Shown: positions 47,455 to 59,299, numbered from the stretch's first letter. The stretch: DNA of 64,000 nucleotides from Ampullaceana balthica (GCA_944989445.1 CALYLW010000180.1:760798-824797), one strand, 5' to 3'. Translations and numbers: made by a program. The notes: generated by a model not told the origin, from the letters alone.

Positions 47455-48900
47455 TTATGTATCTATACTAACTCACTCACTCATCACTAATTCTCTAACT
47501 TCCCGCGTAGGTAGAAGCATGAAACTTTGGTAAGTTGTTGAGTACACTCCCAGGATGGTAATTGGCGAAAACATTATTAAAATTTTCACTCCTGAGGGGC
47601 CAAAGTGCTCGCCAAAAATGTACTTTTTTTATAATATAAGCTATATGCTATATAAAAATGTGTTTAAACTTTGGCTAATCACTAATTCTCCAACTTCCCT
47701 TGTATGTAGACTTTTATGATGTTAAGCACTATCCCGCGATGGTAACGGGCGAAAAAAAAATTAAATTATCACTCAATGGGGGCCGGGTGCTCAAACGTAG
47801 ATTTTTGCTTATACTTACATGAGCTATATAAAAATTAGTTTAAACTTTGGCTACTGTTTAAATGGAGGATTCTTAACCAAACTTGGTGCATAAAAGCGTG
47901 ATGACCCATATTACAATTCTATAGGGCAATTTACTCCTAGTGTCCATTCCCTTTTTCCGGGGGCAAAAAATCTTTTTTTTTCCTAAACAATTCTTTATTA
48001 CCCATTCCATTTTACTCAATTTGACCATTGTTAAAAAATATATCTATCATGAAACATGATCCAGGTAGAAATCAATAGGGTTTTTTAAAACTTTACATCA
48101 TGCACCGATTGGGTCCGGTGTACCTTAGTGACATTTTTGTTAGTTAAGCTGTATAAATATTATTGTACTCATCCGATCGCCTTCAAACTTCAGGAAGTTG
48201 TTGAGTACGTTCCCACAAAAAGTTATGGGATTTAAAAAATGGGACCGGGTGGAGGGGGCCAAAATCTCATTTTCGTCAAATGAGTTAATTAAAATGTATT
48301 TAAACAGGGGCTACTGGGTTAGTTGATGGATTTCGACCAAACTTGATACATAAAAATTTGATGGCCCATATTAAACTTTTATAGGGTACTTAACTCCTAA
48401 TGTCCCATCCTTCGGGGCCGTGGTCCCAAATTCTTTTTTCGGAAACTTTCAAATCTTTATTCCCGTTAAATGTTTAAAAAATCATGACCAATATTGACAC
48501 ATATCTTCATCGTGATCAAGCTTGACATTTTCAGGTATATGAACCTTTCATCTTGCACAGTTTTGGCCCGGGGTCCTTTAATGTCATTTTATTACCAATT
48601 TTATTTTACATGACCTTGAAAAATGTTGACAAACAAGTTTATCCATCATGATCCAGATTGGAGTTAATAGGTGTTTTAAAATTTTTATCTTGCACTGATG
48701 GGGCCTATAATGTCGTGTTTTATATAAGCTGTAAAAATATTTATTCACTGATCGACTTAAAGCTTTGGAAAGTTCTTGAATAAACTCCCGCAATGGGTTC
48801 TGGCTAAAATGTGGGTTTCTTGATCAAACCTGGCACGTTAGATTTTTATGACACATATTGAGAAACTATAGGGCAAAATATGTTCAAAAGTTAAGCAGGT
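47455..48900 (-). repeat. Inverted-orientation block of the 35-37 kb repeat family
   Basis: Four diverged copies of a motif around AAACTTTGGTAAGTTGTTGAG with CTCCC..GATGGTAA and AGCTATATAAAAAT words, the reverse complement of the GAGTACTC...CATGTCGATCGG ends at 36570 and 37560. Confidence 0.6.
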
Positions 48901-49596
48901 TTCATTCGGAAATTTCTAGTAACGGACTTCACGGTCGACAACGTTCGCCGTGTTAAACCTTCACTTTTATGACCCTATCTTCATGAAATTTTGTAGGCGG
49001 CTTCCACACTCTAACCGACACCGACGAACGTACTTATATTGTATGAAGTCAATGTCATTCGCCATATTGAAACATTCTTACGGTCTCTATACTTAAATGG
49101 CCGCATCTTCCAGAAAATTCTTACGCGTGTTCTCAACACCAACTGAACTCCTATTTTCCGCTGCAGCGCGCAGGAATTTTACTAAAGTAAGATAAATAAA
49201 TAAACATAAAATCTTTTAGATAACATAAATTAAAAAAATAAAACATTTTAAGTATCATAGAAATAAAAACACATAAAATCATGTAGATAACATAAGTGAA
49301 AATACATAAAACATTATAGGTAACATACATGAAAACATGACATAAATGAAGGGTCCTGTTGTTAAAAAACATCAACTCACTTCATTTTTTAAAGAATTTT
49401 CAGACAAAAGGTATTACAATTATTTTGTTCAAACATTTCTTTCCCCGATAGGATCCCATTCTTTGCCGGTAATCACCCAGTATGATCTGGTGCATAATGA
49501 GATCCCGTTCTTGGTGAATCTCTTTCTCAGATATGTTCTCATTTGCTCGCGAAATCTCGTTCCCTCGCGAAATCTCGTTCCCTGGAATGAGATCTA
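48901..49596. other. No gene seen
   Basis: AT-rich, with an ATAACATAAAT-type loose repeat at 49190-49345 on the background. Confidence 0.5.
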
Positions 49597-50062
49597 AATA
49601 TAATAAATAGAGGTAAAAATAAGATTTTTAAAAACCACGTTTTTATAAGTGGACTAAAAAGAAGAAAATAATTTAAAACGTATAAGTTCAAGTTCTTTGA
49701 TTTAATATGACTACAAACGTGGGGCGGGTGCTTATGAGGTTTAACATATGCGGTTCACTCATTCTCTCACTTATAGATCTCTCTTTTGCCTTCTAAATTA
49801 GAAATCTTTAATTTTCATACCAAACACCGGCCCCACGTTTTTAGTCATATTAAATCAAAGTACAATGTACTTGAACTTATACGTTTCAAATTATTTTCTT
49901 CTTTTTAGTCCACTTATAAAAACGTGTGTTTTTTTTAATCTTATTTTTTTACCTCTATTTATTTTATTCTTTTTAGTCCACTTATAACAACCTGATTTTT
50001 TAAAATATTTTTTTACCTCTATTTATTTTACCAAACACCTCATAAGCGCCCGCCCAACGTTT
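49597..50062. repeat. Complex foldback (nested inverted repeats)
   Basis: 49597-49725 (ATAAATAGAGGTAAAAATAA ... AAACGTGGGG) pairs with 49832-49967 in reverse. A second, partial copy of the right arm end follows (49970-50030), and ACGTGGGGCGGGTGCTTATG pairs with CATAAGCGCCCGCCCAACG at 50043-50061. Confidence 0.8.
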
Positions 50063-50129
50063 TAAAAACACGGTGATGAGGTCACGGGGTGAACTTATGG
50101 GTGTCAACAAAAGCAGACGGTACAGATGC

Positions 50130-50335
50130 TTATATATAGATAAACTAAAAGTTCAATAATTTAATAACGGTACATCCGATCGATTTGAAATTTCGATACA
50201 ATGCATTGTCATCCAAGATCTATCTATGGTAAAATTTTCAGATCTTTAGGATCATCAGAAGTGGTTTAATTTTACGTTGGCAGATTTGAAAAATTGTGGC
50301 CAGACAAACAAATCCACAGGAACGAAAGCGAGTTA
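50130..50335 (-). repeat. AAATCC family fragment, reverse
   Basis: GATAAACTAAAAGTTCAATA, GTACATCCGATCGATTTGAA, GATACAATGCATTGT match the middle of the family on the minus strand. Confidence 0.65.
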
Positions 50336-51834
50336 ATAAAACGTGGTTGAAAAGTGGGAGAAGACCGAACAGTTTTAAAAATTTAGTGATGTCACTTTTA
50401 TTTACATCGGGGCCCTAATTTTTTTATACATAAAAGTTTGTAGGTGTTTTTTTTTCGCTTATTATATTCAGCGATACCCCTCAAAGAGCAGCGTAGTATA
50501 TATTTACTCATAATAAAGTCATGTGCTTTGGAAAGTATCATCGTATTTCTCTTGCACTTGGCAACTACACCAGAATAATCAGATAAATGTTCACCATCTA
50601 TAAGTATTAGTTGGCTATAAATTGACAATTTACCTTTGAAATAAAACAGTTTTGGGACTTTCTTTACAACCAAAGAGATTAAACAGCTATCGAGGGAAAC
50701 CTAAAAGCAAGTAAATATTTATCGATAGACATCAAATTGCAATGCCCTTGCTTTGGGGCAAGCACAAATAGGCACGTAAAAACATAAATTTTCATTGACG
50801 AAATAATCCAAATGAGAACTGTGCAGAGGATGGTGGGTGGCGTCTCACTTTCCTATCATGGATATGGATGTTTCTGCCAGCGGCGTATCAGGTCGTCACG
50901 CTGCCTCCTGAAAAGCTATCGAAATGGTGACCTCCCTTCGGCAGTGTTCAAATATAATCATGATTGTATTTTGTATGTTCGCTTAAGTGGCGTGCGAAGA
51001 TTGTCGGAATGAGCAGTTATGCCAATGTGGCCATATTTTTTTTTCAAGCTCTTTTCGTCGAAACGCTGAAAATGTGTGACAGGGGTGGGGGGCATCATTC
51101 AAGACTGACCAAACAATGATGGAAGAATTAAGCTAATCCCGCGTATAGGGACGGGGGCGTTTAGAATTTTAAGCCAAGCATTTCGCTGCTCCCTACCGTG
51201 AGAAAAATGAATTCCTACTAGTGAACTTCTCCCCCAGCCGCCACCACCCCACAAGTTGTCACTGAGCTTTTACGATAAGTTTTACTATCAATGTAACACT
51301 TTATTAATTTGCATTATTCGTTGACCAAATATATTAACTTCAAAACACCGAATTTCATGTTTCATCCTTGAAGTTCCAATGCCATTCAGGTAATTTCGGT
51401 TTAGTATTTTTATAATTTTTATATATATTTTTTTTTAAAGAAAACAAGATACGTATTTTTAAATAAGTTTTAGCATATCACATTACTTCATTTTGTATGT
51501 ATGTTCGATTATAAATCGAATTTATAGAAAATATTATACTCTGTTATCATTAAATGCACAGACGTTTAAAGGCACTCTTACATTCGTAGGCCGTCCTCAA
51601 CATTACTAGCCAAACAAGAAACAAACTGGGCATTAAGACAAAATGCGTGCACATTATTTACCGACTTTGGAAACATTCAGAGATAGGGAAATATCGGAAA
51701 TGGAGGCTATGTTAACTAAATCTTTTAAATCTTTTTGCCTTGATATGTGATAAATTTATTGCTTTATTAGGTTAAGGGTCCAAAGAATTCAAGCAGATAA
51801 ATCCTAAGTTCGCGAATGCTAAAATATGATGGAA
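50336..51834. other. No gene seen
   Basis: Frames at 50398-50673 (-) and 50812-51012 (+) show no motif I recognise. Mostly AT-rich. Confidence 0.4.
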
Positions 51835-52150
51835 TTAGAATCGATTCAATTCTTGACATCAGGCACGTGGATCAGCTTACACTTATTCGCTACATTCTCA
51901 AAAAATGTAACGATGGTAAAGAGATGTCGTCAATGTAATCAATTGTAATCCAATAGAACAGTACGAGGAACAACTTTTCGATCTATTAGACTTCACCGTA
52001 TAGATCTCGCAAATAGCAGGTCACGATCCTGTGATATTGGCAGCAGTATGAGTGGCATCAATTCTGGTGCACAAAGAAGACTTACAATTTAGCGAGATGG
52101 GTGCCAATGTTCCTTCCAAATATCAAGCTCATGTGCAAAATTGCACAGAG
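51835..52150 (+). pseudogene. DUF4371/ZMYM1-like hAT transposase relic
   Basis: With stops: DIRHVDQLTLIRYIL then DGKEMSS, and IDLANSRSRSCDIGSSMSGI followed by NSGAQRRLTI, matching the DISHVDQL...GID..NCRGQSYDNAxxMSG..xGVQRRL run of ZMYM1-like transposases. Termini not found. 52151-52690 holds nothing further I can assign. Confidence 0.6.
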
Positions 52151-52699
52151 TCAATTTTGTTGTAAAGATTTTAAACCCCCAATGCAGATATTATATTATT
52201 CTTAACAAAATGTGATGCGTGGTAATTAAAAATTGTTGCGAGGCGTCGGTTAGATATCTTCGCTTAAATTTGCTATATCCTCTGTTGTGGATGGTTGGCT
52301 GTTCAGCTGCAGTGATCTCGTCAGGGCTATTACTCAGTAAGTGGTAACGTATTAATTAGTCTCAGCTTCACCACAGAAATGGTTTAACTTTTCAAGAACG
52401 CATGAAGGAACAATACTCGAGAGGTCACCACAAGAAGGTGGTAAGCTCGAAGTAACGCTACCAGAGATATTTAAGCCAATAACAAAGAGATTCGACAACC
52501 ATTGTTTGGTGTTACTGGAAGTGACCGTCAACCGCCATCTTCTGAAATTTGAAAGGTTTAACTTTCTTATAGAGAGATCTCTTTCAATTGATTAAAAGTT
52601 TCAAATTCAGATATTGCTTTCAGGTTATATCTTCTATTTTCTGAAACAAATTCTAAATATGATCGTTCGTTTTTTTTAACTGAATCAGATAATTTTAAA

Positions 52700-53515
52700 A
52701 ACCCGTGGGAAAAAAAGTTTTTGACTAAAATCCCTTATATACGAGACTTAACTAAAAGTATGTTCATTATAATACGCATTGCACGACAATCCAAAAATCC
52801 AAAAAATTCAAGTTATGTCTCATATATAAAGGATTTATAGTATTTAAAAAAACTACTACAATTTGCCTGCTAAATTTCAGCTCAATTTGATCACGCGAAA
52901 AGGGTTTATAAAAACATGTTTAATATAATAATAATACGCACCGCGTGACAGACTAGCATAAACATTTACATATTGGGAATATATTTTTTTTAAAGTATGG
53001 TCAATATAATACGAACCGCACCGCGCGACAGGAAAATATTAAAAGGGTTGCTCAATATAATACGCACCGCGACAGTCTAGCACAGGGGTCTCCAAACGTT
53101 TCTGCCGTAGGGGCACATTAACTGTCAAACACCAGTTTGGGGGCCAACTACACACAGTTTTGTGGTAAACTATAGGTAAAAATAGTATCTTTTTGGGAGA
53201 TTAAAAGGTCTCCACGGGCCAGATGAGAGGGCCTCGCGGGCCGCATCTGGCCCGTGGGCCGTAGTTTGGAGACCCCTGGTCTAGCACAAAAATTTACATC
53301 CTACATAGAGATAATCTAGAAATGCATTTATTTAATTACAGTACATTCGATCGATGTGGAAAATTTTATAGATCATTTTATCGTCGCCACGAGTCTGCCT
53401 GCAAAATTTCAGCTCGCTAACATACGGGGAAGTGGGTTAAATTTCGATCCAGAGTTTTTTTTAGGCAAACAAGCAAGCAGACGCCACGAGTTAATATAAG
53501 TATATATATATATAG
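52700..53515 (-). repeat. AAATCC family copies, reverse, with nested hAT MITE
   Basis: ACTAAAATCCCTTATATACG, CAATATAATACGCACCGCG (several), TTTCAGCTCGCTAACA and AAGCAAGCAGACGCCACGAG are the reverse complement of the 39-40 kb subfamily. The hAT MITE 53083-53278 lies inside. Confidence 0.75.
53083..53278. mobile_element. hAT MITE with perfect 8-bp TSD
   Basis: Ends CAGGGGTCTCCAAACG and its complement (CAGGGGTCTCCAAACTACGG on the other strand). GTCTAGCA flanks both sides (53075-53082 and 53279-53286). 196 bp. Confidence 0.9.
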
Positions 53516-53849
53516 TCAACGATGGGACAAACACGACTATTATTCCTGTCATTATAACCATTGAAATGGCCTACTGCGGGAAATGACACATTATGATTTA
53601 TGGAAAGGTCACCCATATGTGACTTTGCAAATACCTAGAGCAAAATGTTACCATAGTGTAAAAGGATTTAAGAACTTATGTTTCTTGGTTATTGCTAGTG
53701 GGGATTTTATTTCTGGTATATTTATAGTTTTCAGGAAAGGTACTCCATTAATGTTTCCATACTTTATTTTCTGGTCGAAAAGGTAAAGTGTCGTAATGGT
53801 AGAGGATTTTATGGCAATTGACAGTAGTGGTTATAACTTACATATGCAA

Positions 53850-55300
53850 AGTTTCTCTGAGCCCATAATAACTTATATCTGAAAAGTTTCTTACCTGTGG
53901 CAAAGTTTCTCTGGGTCCATGTTAACTTACAGGTGGCGAAGTTTCTCTGGGCCCATAATAACTTACTACGGCAAAGTTTCTCTGGGTCCATGTTAACTTA
54001 CATGTGTCAAAGTTTCTCTGGGTCCATGTTAACTTGCATGTGTCAAAGTTTCTCCGGGTCCATGTTAACTTGCATGTGTCAAAGTATTTCTGGGTCCATG
54101 CTAACTTGCATGTGTCAAAGTTTCTCTGGGTCCATGTTAACTCGCATGTGTCAAAGTTTCTCTGGGTCCATGTTAACTTACATGTGTCAAAGTTTCTCTG
54201 GGTCCATGTTAACTTGCATGTGTCAAAGTTTCTCTGGGTCCATGTTAACTTACATGTGTCAAAGTTTCTCTGGGTCCATGTTAACTTGCATGTGTCACAG
54301 TTTCTCTGGGTCCATGTTAACTTGCATGTGTCAAAGTTTCTCTGGGTCCATGTTAACTTGCATGTGTCAAAGTTTCTCTGGGTCCATGTTAACTTGCATG
54401 TGTCAAAGTTTCTCTGGGCCCGTGTTAACTTACATGTGCAAAGTTTTTCTGGGCCTATGTTAACTTACCTGTGGCGAAGTTTCTCTGGGTCCATGTTAAC
54501 TTACCTGTGGCGAAGTTTCTCTGGGCACATAATAACTTACCTGTGGCAAAAAAATTTTTAGGCCCATAATAACTTACTACTGCAAAGTTTCTCTGGGTCC
54601 ATGTTAACTTACCTGTGACGAAGTTTCTCTGGGCACATAATAACTTACCTGTGGCGAAGTTTTTTTAGGCCCATAATAACTTACTACTGCAAAGTTTCTC
54701 TGGGTCCATGTTAACTTACCTGTGGCGAAGTTTCTCTGGGCACATAATAACTTACCTGTGGCAAAGTTTTTTTAGGCCCATAATAACTTACTACTGCAAA
54801 GTTTCTCTGGGTCCATGTTAACTTACCTGTGGCCAAGTTTCTCTGGGCACATAATAACTTACATGTGGCAAAGTTTTTTTAGGCCCATAATAACTTACTA
54901 CTGCAAAGTTTATCTGGGTCCATGTTAACTTACTTCTGGCGAAGTTTCTCTGGGCACATAATAACTTACCTGTGGCAAAGTTTTTTAGGCCCATAATAAC
55001 TTACTACTGCAAAGTTTCTCTGGGTGCATGTTAACTTACCGTGGTGAAGTTTCTCTGGGCACATAATAACTTACCTGTGGCAAAGTTTTTTTAGGCCCAT
55101 AATAACTTACTACTGCAAAGTTTCTCTGGGTCCATGTTAACTTGCATGTGTCAAAGTTTCTCTGGGTCCATGTTAACTTGCATGTGTCAAAGTTTCTCTG
55201 GGTCCATGTTAACTTGCATGTGTCAAAGTTTCTCTGGGTCCATGTTAACTTGCATGTGTCAAAGTTTCTCTGGGTCCATGTTAACTTACATGTGGCAACG
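53850..55300. repeat. 36-bp minisatellite with higher-order structure
   Basis: Unit CAAAGTTTCTCTGGGTCCAT followed by GTTAACTTGCATGTGT. Two homogeneous blocks (about 54000-54420 and 55100-55297) surround a block (about 54560-55120) where three variant units (TCTGGGTCC, TCTGGGCAC with AATAACTT, TTTAGGCCC with TACTACTG) alternate with a period near 107 bp. Because 36 is a multiple of three, the 188-codon and 185-codon frames through the array are artefacts of repetition. It ends 315 bp before the last NXPE exon. Confidence 0.95.
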
Positions 55301-55614
55301 TTCGAAAGCCTGTAAACATCCTCTGGTCAGATCTATAGATTTTTACGATTCATATTTTTTACTTTTACATTTGATTTACTTTCAGAGACATTAAAAAATA
55401 TAATTTACGTCACAACTTGACGCTACTCGTGAACAATTCAGGTAAGTTGAACTGCTGCGCTAAGAAGTAATTATGATAAACAAGCTGCGTTTTTTGCATT
55501 TTGATATAACACGTTGTTTAAAATAGTTCTAGAACTAAAAAAAATATAAGAGTTAAATATAGTCAGGATGTGGCGAGTATTTGACAGACAAACACACACG
55601 CTTTTTTTTTCTAG

Positions 55615-56417
55615 GTCAGCTTCCCGAGCTTTCCCCGTGCAGTTCAACCAGCCCAGAAGTCACGTGGGCGATAGAACGCCGGCCCCAGGGCTACTGGTCG
55701 CCACAAAACAAATGGGTATCACTCATGTGCCAGCGTCATGAGTGGGACCCCGCCTGGGCCCTCTCCTGCCTACAGAACACCACCGTCCACGTCATAGGAG
55801 ACTCAAACGGTGTCCGGCTCTTCAACAACCTGCGGTCAGCCTCGCAGTGCAAGACGACACAGCCGGGTGGTTGGCCTGATCGTGCGGTGTGCAGAAACTT
55901 CAACAAGGGCATCACTGTCGTCTTCAGTCCGCACGAGTACCCACTGTACCTACGCGCCCCATGGAGGGATAAGCTGCTTTACGGGGGCGTCGCCAGCCAG
56001 ATTGACGCCCTTCCGTCGCAGGGTAGGGTGTTGGTCGTCGTGCATTACTTCCTCCACATTATGATCTCACACCTTGCAGTGACGCGCGTCCGAATCGTGG
56101 CTCTTCGTGATGCCCTCGATCGTCTGCTCAAGAGGAACCCGGACGCCATGGCGGCTTTCAGGGGTCCTCACGTGTCATCCTTTGAATGGGACCACAACCA
56201 CACGATCGGCGGCGATGTCCTTGGTATATTCTATTTAAGGTTGCTGAAAGAAATGTTCAGTAGTCTCAGAGACAGAGTTGTCTTCCTTGACGGATGGGAC
56301 ATGACGTCATCGATTGAGAACCCCGACTACCACCCCACGGATAATGTTCCACACGAGATGATTCGGACACTGCTGTCATTCAGGTGTAATCAGACTGGCC
56401 AAGTGCAACATTTTTAA
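55615..56417 (+). CDS. NXPE family member, terminal exon (PC-esterase domain)
   Basis: Acceptor TTTTTTTTTCTAG at 55602-55614; the exon enters with two bases (GT) of a split codon and ends at TAA 56415-56417, about 267 codons. It begins QLPELSPCSS, then the NXPE signature WAIERRPQGYWSPQNKWVSL leading to HVIGDSNGVRLFNNL, where GDS (55797-55805) is the block I nucleophile motif of SGNH/PC-esterases. Middle: VVVHYFLHIMISHLAVTRV. End: VVFLDGWDMTSSIEN and YHPTDNVPHEMIRTLLSF, the Asp...His catalytic block. Motif order and spacing match the C-terminal half of vertebrate NXPE1-4. Catalytic residues look intact. The enzymatic substrate is not known from sequence. The phase 1 entry does not fit the phase 0 exit of the exon at 5087-5663, so an exon between them is missing or the two belong to different genes. 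Confidence 0.9.
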
Positions 56418-56610
56418 CTTATATTGAATTTAATTCATGTTTATCAATAATGTATTTGTTGTTTATAATCAATCTTTTTTTTTAATATACTATCATGTTA
56501 CGTGCAAGCTTTCTTTTCTTTATATCTTCTCTAATAGGCAATTATTGTTAGGCCAGTCTGTTAAATCAATGTACACACGAGTATCAGGGCGCAGAATCTG
56601 AGTGTCAGCT

Positions 56611-56830
56611 TCCCAATCTACTTGAGAATCAGCCCTCTATTCTACCTGGGAATCAGCCCTCTATTCTACCTGGGAATCAGCCCTTTAATCTGGCTGGGAA
56701 CAAGCCCTCTAATCTAACTGAAAATCAGCCTTCTCATCTACCTGAGAATCAGCCTTCCCATCTACCTGAGAATCAGGCCTCTCATCTACCTGAGAATCAC
56801 CCCTCTCATCTAACTGAGAATCAGCCGAAT
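56611..56830 (+). repeat. 24-bp minisatellite in NXPE 3' flank, open in one frame
   Basis: About nine copies of a unit like CTACCTGAGAATCAGCC plus CTCTCAT. A stop-free frame without ATG runs from 56554 to TAA near 56901 and reads as repeats of QPSHLPEN. It lies 190 bp after the NXPE stop codon, so it is most simply 3' UTR sequence. Confidence 0.85.
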
Positions 56831-57057
56831 GTCCCCCCTAATACGATATTTCCGAGTTTCAGGCTTCTTGTATACCTGGTCCTAAAACTCCTGCTTACAT
56901 AATACCCTAAAATAAAAAAAACACAGTCTATGTGTATAATTATAACACCTGGGTTTTGTTTCATTATGAGCAAACCCATTCAGACTTTCATTTCATTACA
57001 GACGGCTGGGTTTGACAGTACAACCAATGTCATATTGTTTTACACATGTCCTTTACT

Positions 57058-57180
57058 TAGGGGTACCATCCATATAGTATGTACGCAAGTAGGGTGGAGG
57101 GAATCTTAAATTAACGGCATTTTGCGTATGGATGCGTACGGGGGGAGGGGGGTCTCGACTGAATGTGTACGTACCCACAA
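57058..57180. mobile_element. MITE-like fragment (GGTACCATCCATA family)
   Basis: GGGGTACCATCCATATAGTATG then GCGTATGGATGCGTACGGGG recall, but do not match, the GGGGCCGTCC MITEs. Confidence 0.4.
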
Positions 57181-57522
57181 TAAATTTAATTTCCATAATA
57201 CTAAGCCTAGTAACGTAAACCGCTCTGGCTGCAATCGGCATTCAAGACAAACTGAGTCAAGACTGATATGCAATGTTTTATAATTTAATGCAAACTAAAT
57301 CCTGAACTTCTAATTACTTGGAAGTAATTAACATTTGATTCAGAACAAACATTTACACATTTCTAAAATTTATCCGTTGGATTTATATTTCCATTTCTTG
57401 AAATTAGTTGAAATTTCTCCTTTGCCCACCGGTGCCTTAGCCATTATAAACACACAACGGGACTGCAATTTCATCTTTGTATTGTTCTATTTATCTGTTT
57501 TCTTATGTAGTGCTTTTAAGGC

Positions 57523-57528
57523 AATAAA
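57523..57528 (+). terminator. Candidate polyadenylation signal for the NXPE transcript
   Basis: AATAAA in a TTAAGGCAATAAAATTTGAA context, 1.1 kb after the stop codon. Another AATAAA lies near 56911. Which one is used cannot be told. Confidence 0.35.
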
Positions 57529-57783
57529 ATTTGAATGTTCTATAGTATTTCTTCAATAATTTCAACATGAAAAACCTGATACATGTATTTCAAAAAAGGG
57601 CCGTCAATAAATGATATCAAGCAAGTCCACGCTGCAGTCAGCTCTTCTTCCCTAATAATATATGTATTTCATTTTTCTTTGCTTCATTTTTTCAAGTTCA
57701 AACAAAAAAAAGTGGTGTACAAAGTTGTTGTTTTTTTTAATTTTAATACTGTCGTATAGATACTGATAGCAAATCTTCAATGT

Positions 57784-57828
57784 TTTATTTTAATAAAGAA
57801 GAATGTTTTATTGAAAAAATTGTTTATT
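57784..57828 (-). terminator. Candidate polyadenylation signals for WRNIP1
   Basis: Three AATAAA hexamers on the minus strand (57789-57784, 57812-57807, 57828-57823), about 360-400 bp after the WRNIP1 stop codon. Confidence 0.45.
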
Positions 57829-58187
57829 TTGACCAGTACATTGTATACAAGTACAAGCATTATTCTTTTTAGAGGTTTATGACAAGTACCAGCACATCAC
57901 AATTTATTTTACAACAATAAACAAAATTTAAAAAATTTTAACTGCATAAAAAATATCCACAATTGTATTAGAATTGAATGAATCTAGTGTAATTCTTTCT
58001 ATTATAACAAGATAGAAAAGAAATTAGATACTAACAAATGATTATATCATAACTGAATCAAAAAGAAATTAGTTCTAATCTTGTGATTCTATCATAACTA
58101 AATAGATAAGAAATTAGTTCTAATCAGGTGATTCTATTACAGCTACATAAAAATAAAAGTAGTCCCCATCAAGTGACTCCATAAAAA

Positions 58188-58297
58188 CTACTTATTCGCC
58201 AGCTTGGAAAAGAAATTAGTTCCCATCAATGATGGAGGAAAGTAACACTGATCTTTATTTCCAACAAAGACAGGTGAGTAATTATCTTGTCCAATAC
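58188..58297 (-). CDS. WRNIP1: WRNIP1, last coding exon (C-terminus)
   Basis: Acceptor TTTCCCCTAG before 58297 and phase 1 entry (GT completing a Gly codon) fit the donor at 58502. It encodes 35 residues then TAG (58190-58188). CYFPPSLMGTNFF aligns with the YLPEELRGVDFF near the end of vertebrate WRNIP1 and the total length after the Gly matches, but the GYKYNP part is changed (GQDNYSPVF). No ATG is near the start, so simple frame scans miss this exon. The call rests on splice phase, position and the short match. Confidence 0.8.
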
Positions 58298-58501
58298 CTA
58301 GGGGAAATAATAAATCATTGTTAATTAAACGACAGCTGCCATTATATAAAGATGTACAAAATTGTAGGAGCAGCTTTTATTAAATAAACCCACTTTGCGA
58401 GTATTCAGTTCTGGTATGATCAAAATATGACAATGAGTAATTCATGAGTCTAGCTACCATTTGACAAAGGCAAATACAGAGATGACTCTCTCATGACTCA
58501 C

Positions 58502-58667
58502 CAAGTGATTTGATCTGTTTACTAGACGTATTTCGAAGATGGAGAGGTACAGGCGGCAAGGCCCCCTCGTGATTTCTAACACATGCCTGGGCTGCTTGCA
58601 GTGCCAGCAACACTTCAACAGACTTGGGGGCTCGGGACAGGTAGATGACACAGTGAGCAAGGTTTAA
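58502..58667 (-). CDS. WRNIP1: WRNIP1, penultimate coding exon
   Basis: Acceptor TTTTTTTTACAG, phase 0 entry, donor GTGAGT after 58502 in phase 1; 166 bp. Encodes LNLAHCVIYLSRAPKSVEV, LLALQAAQACVRNHEGALPP and VPLHLRNTSSKQIKSLG. This is the helical C-terminal region of the RarA/MgsA/WRNIP1 family (tetramerisation part); APKS and PPVPLHLRN are near-invariant. Reading past the donor would give GES and a false stop at 58491. Confidence 0.95.
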
Positions 58668-58682
58668 CTGTAAAAAAAAACT

Positions 58683-58910
58683 GAACTTGACATTTGCAAT
58701 ATTTGACATTTGCAATATTTGACATTCACAATTTTTGACATTCCCAATTTGTAACATTCCCAATATTTGACATTCCAATATTTGACATTCCCAATTTTTG
58801 ACATTTAGAAGAAATCACTAATGACATTCACAATATTTGACATTTGAAATTATCGACATTCGCAATATTTGACATTCACAATATTTCCCATTTGCAGAAT
58901 TAGTCATTTG
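58683..58910. repeat. Degenerate 15-bp tandem repeat in a WRNIP1 intron
   Basis: GACATTYGCAATATTT-like units repeat irregularly (TTGACATT every 13-17 bp). Confidence 0.8.
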
Positions 58911-59299
58911 CAATATTGCTAAAACAAAACAATTTATTAATAAAGATTTCTTTATAAAAAATTCTTTAAAACGTGGACTGAGCATAATTTTTGTTTCTGG
59001 TCTGCTCATTAATGTCCTACCATCAAACCAATCTATGATGACAATAAAAAGCATGAAGTTTCCACCTTTAGCAACACTGTTTCATTGTTTTTGCTTGGTC
59101 TTCAGATTGACTTTATAATATTTGATATCTCATGACAAGTCTAACATAAGAGCTGGAGTGAACGTTTACTACTACACCTGATGAAATACTCATTATTGTA
59201 ATACTACATGTATTTACTTACTTTGTGTGATCTATTTTGATGATGCCATTTCATGTTGCTTATAATATTATATTACTGACTTGATAATTGTATGGCAAC

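Noticed and set aside
50812..51012. 66-codon frame as the missing NXPE exon
   Set aside because: Lacks the expected HPSEAV and Cys-rich motifs and has no matching phase.
53897..54561. Two overlapping open frames of 185-188 codons on the plus strand
   Set aside because: They run through a 36-bp tandem repeat; openness in several frames follows from a repeat length divisible by three. No domain, signal or splice support.
58491..58778. 95-codon frame as a separate gene
   Set aside because: It is WRNIP1 exon sequence read with intron on both sides; the end (GES, stop) lies past a GTGAGT donor.
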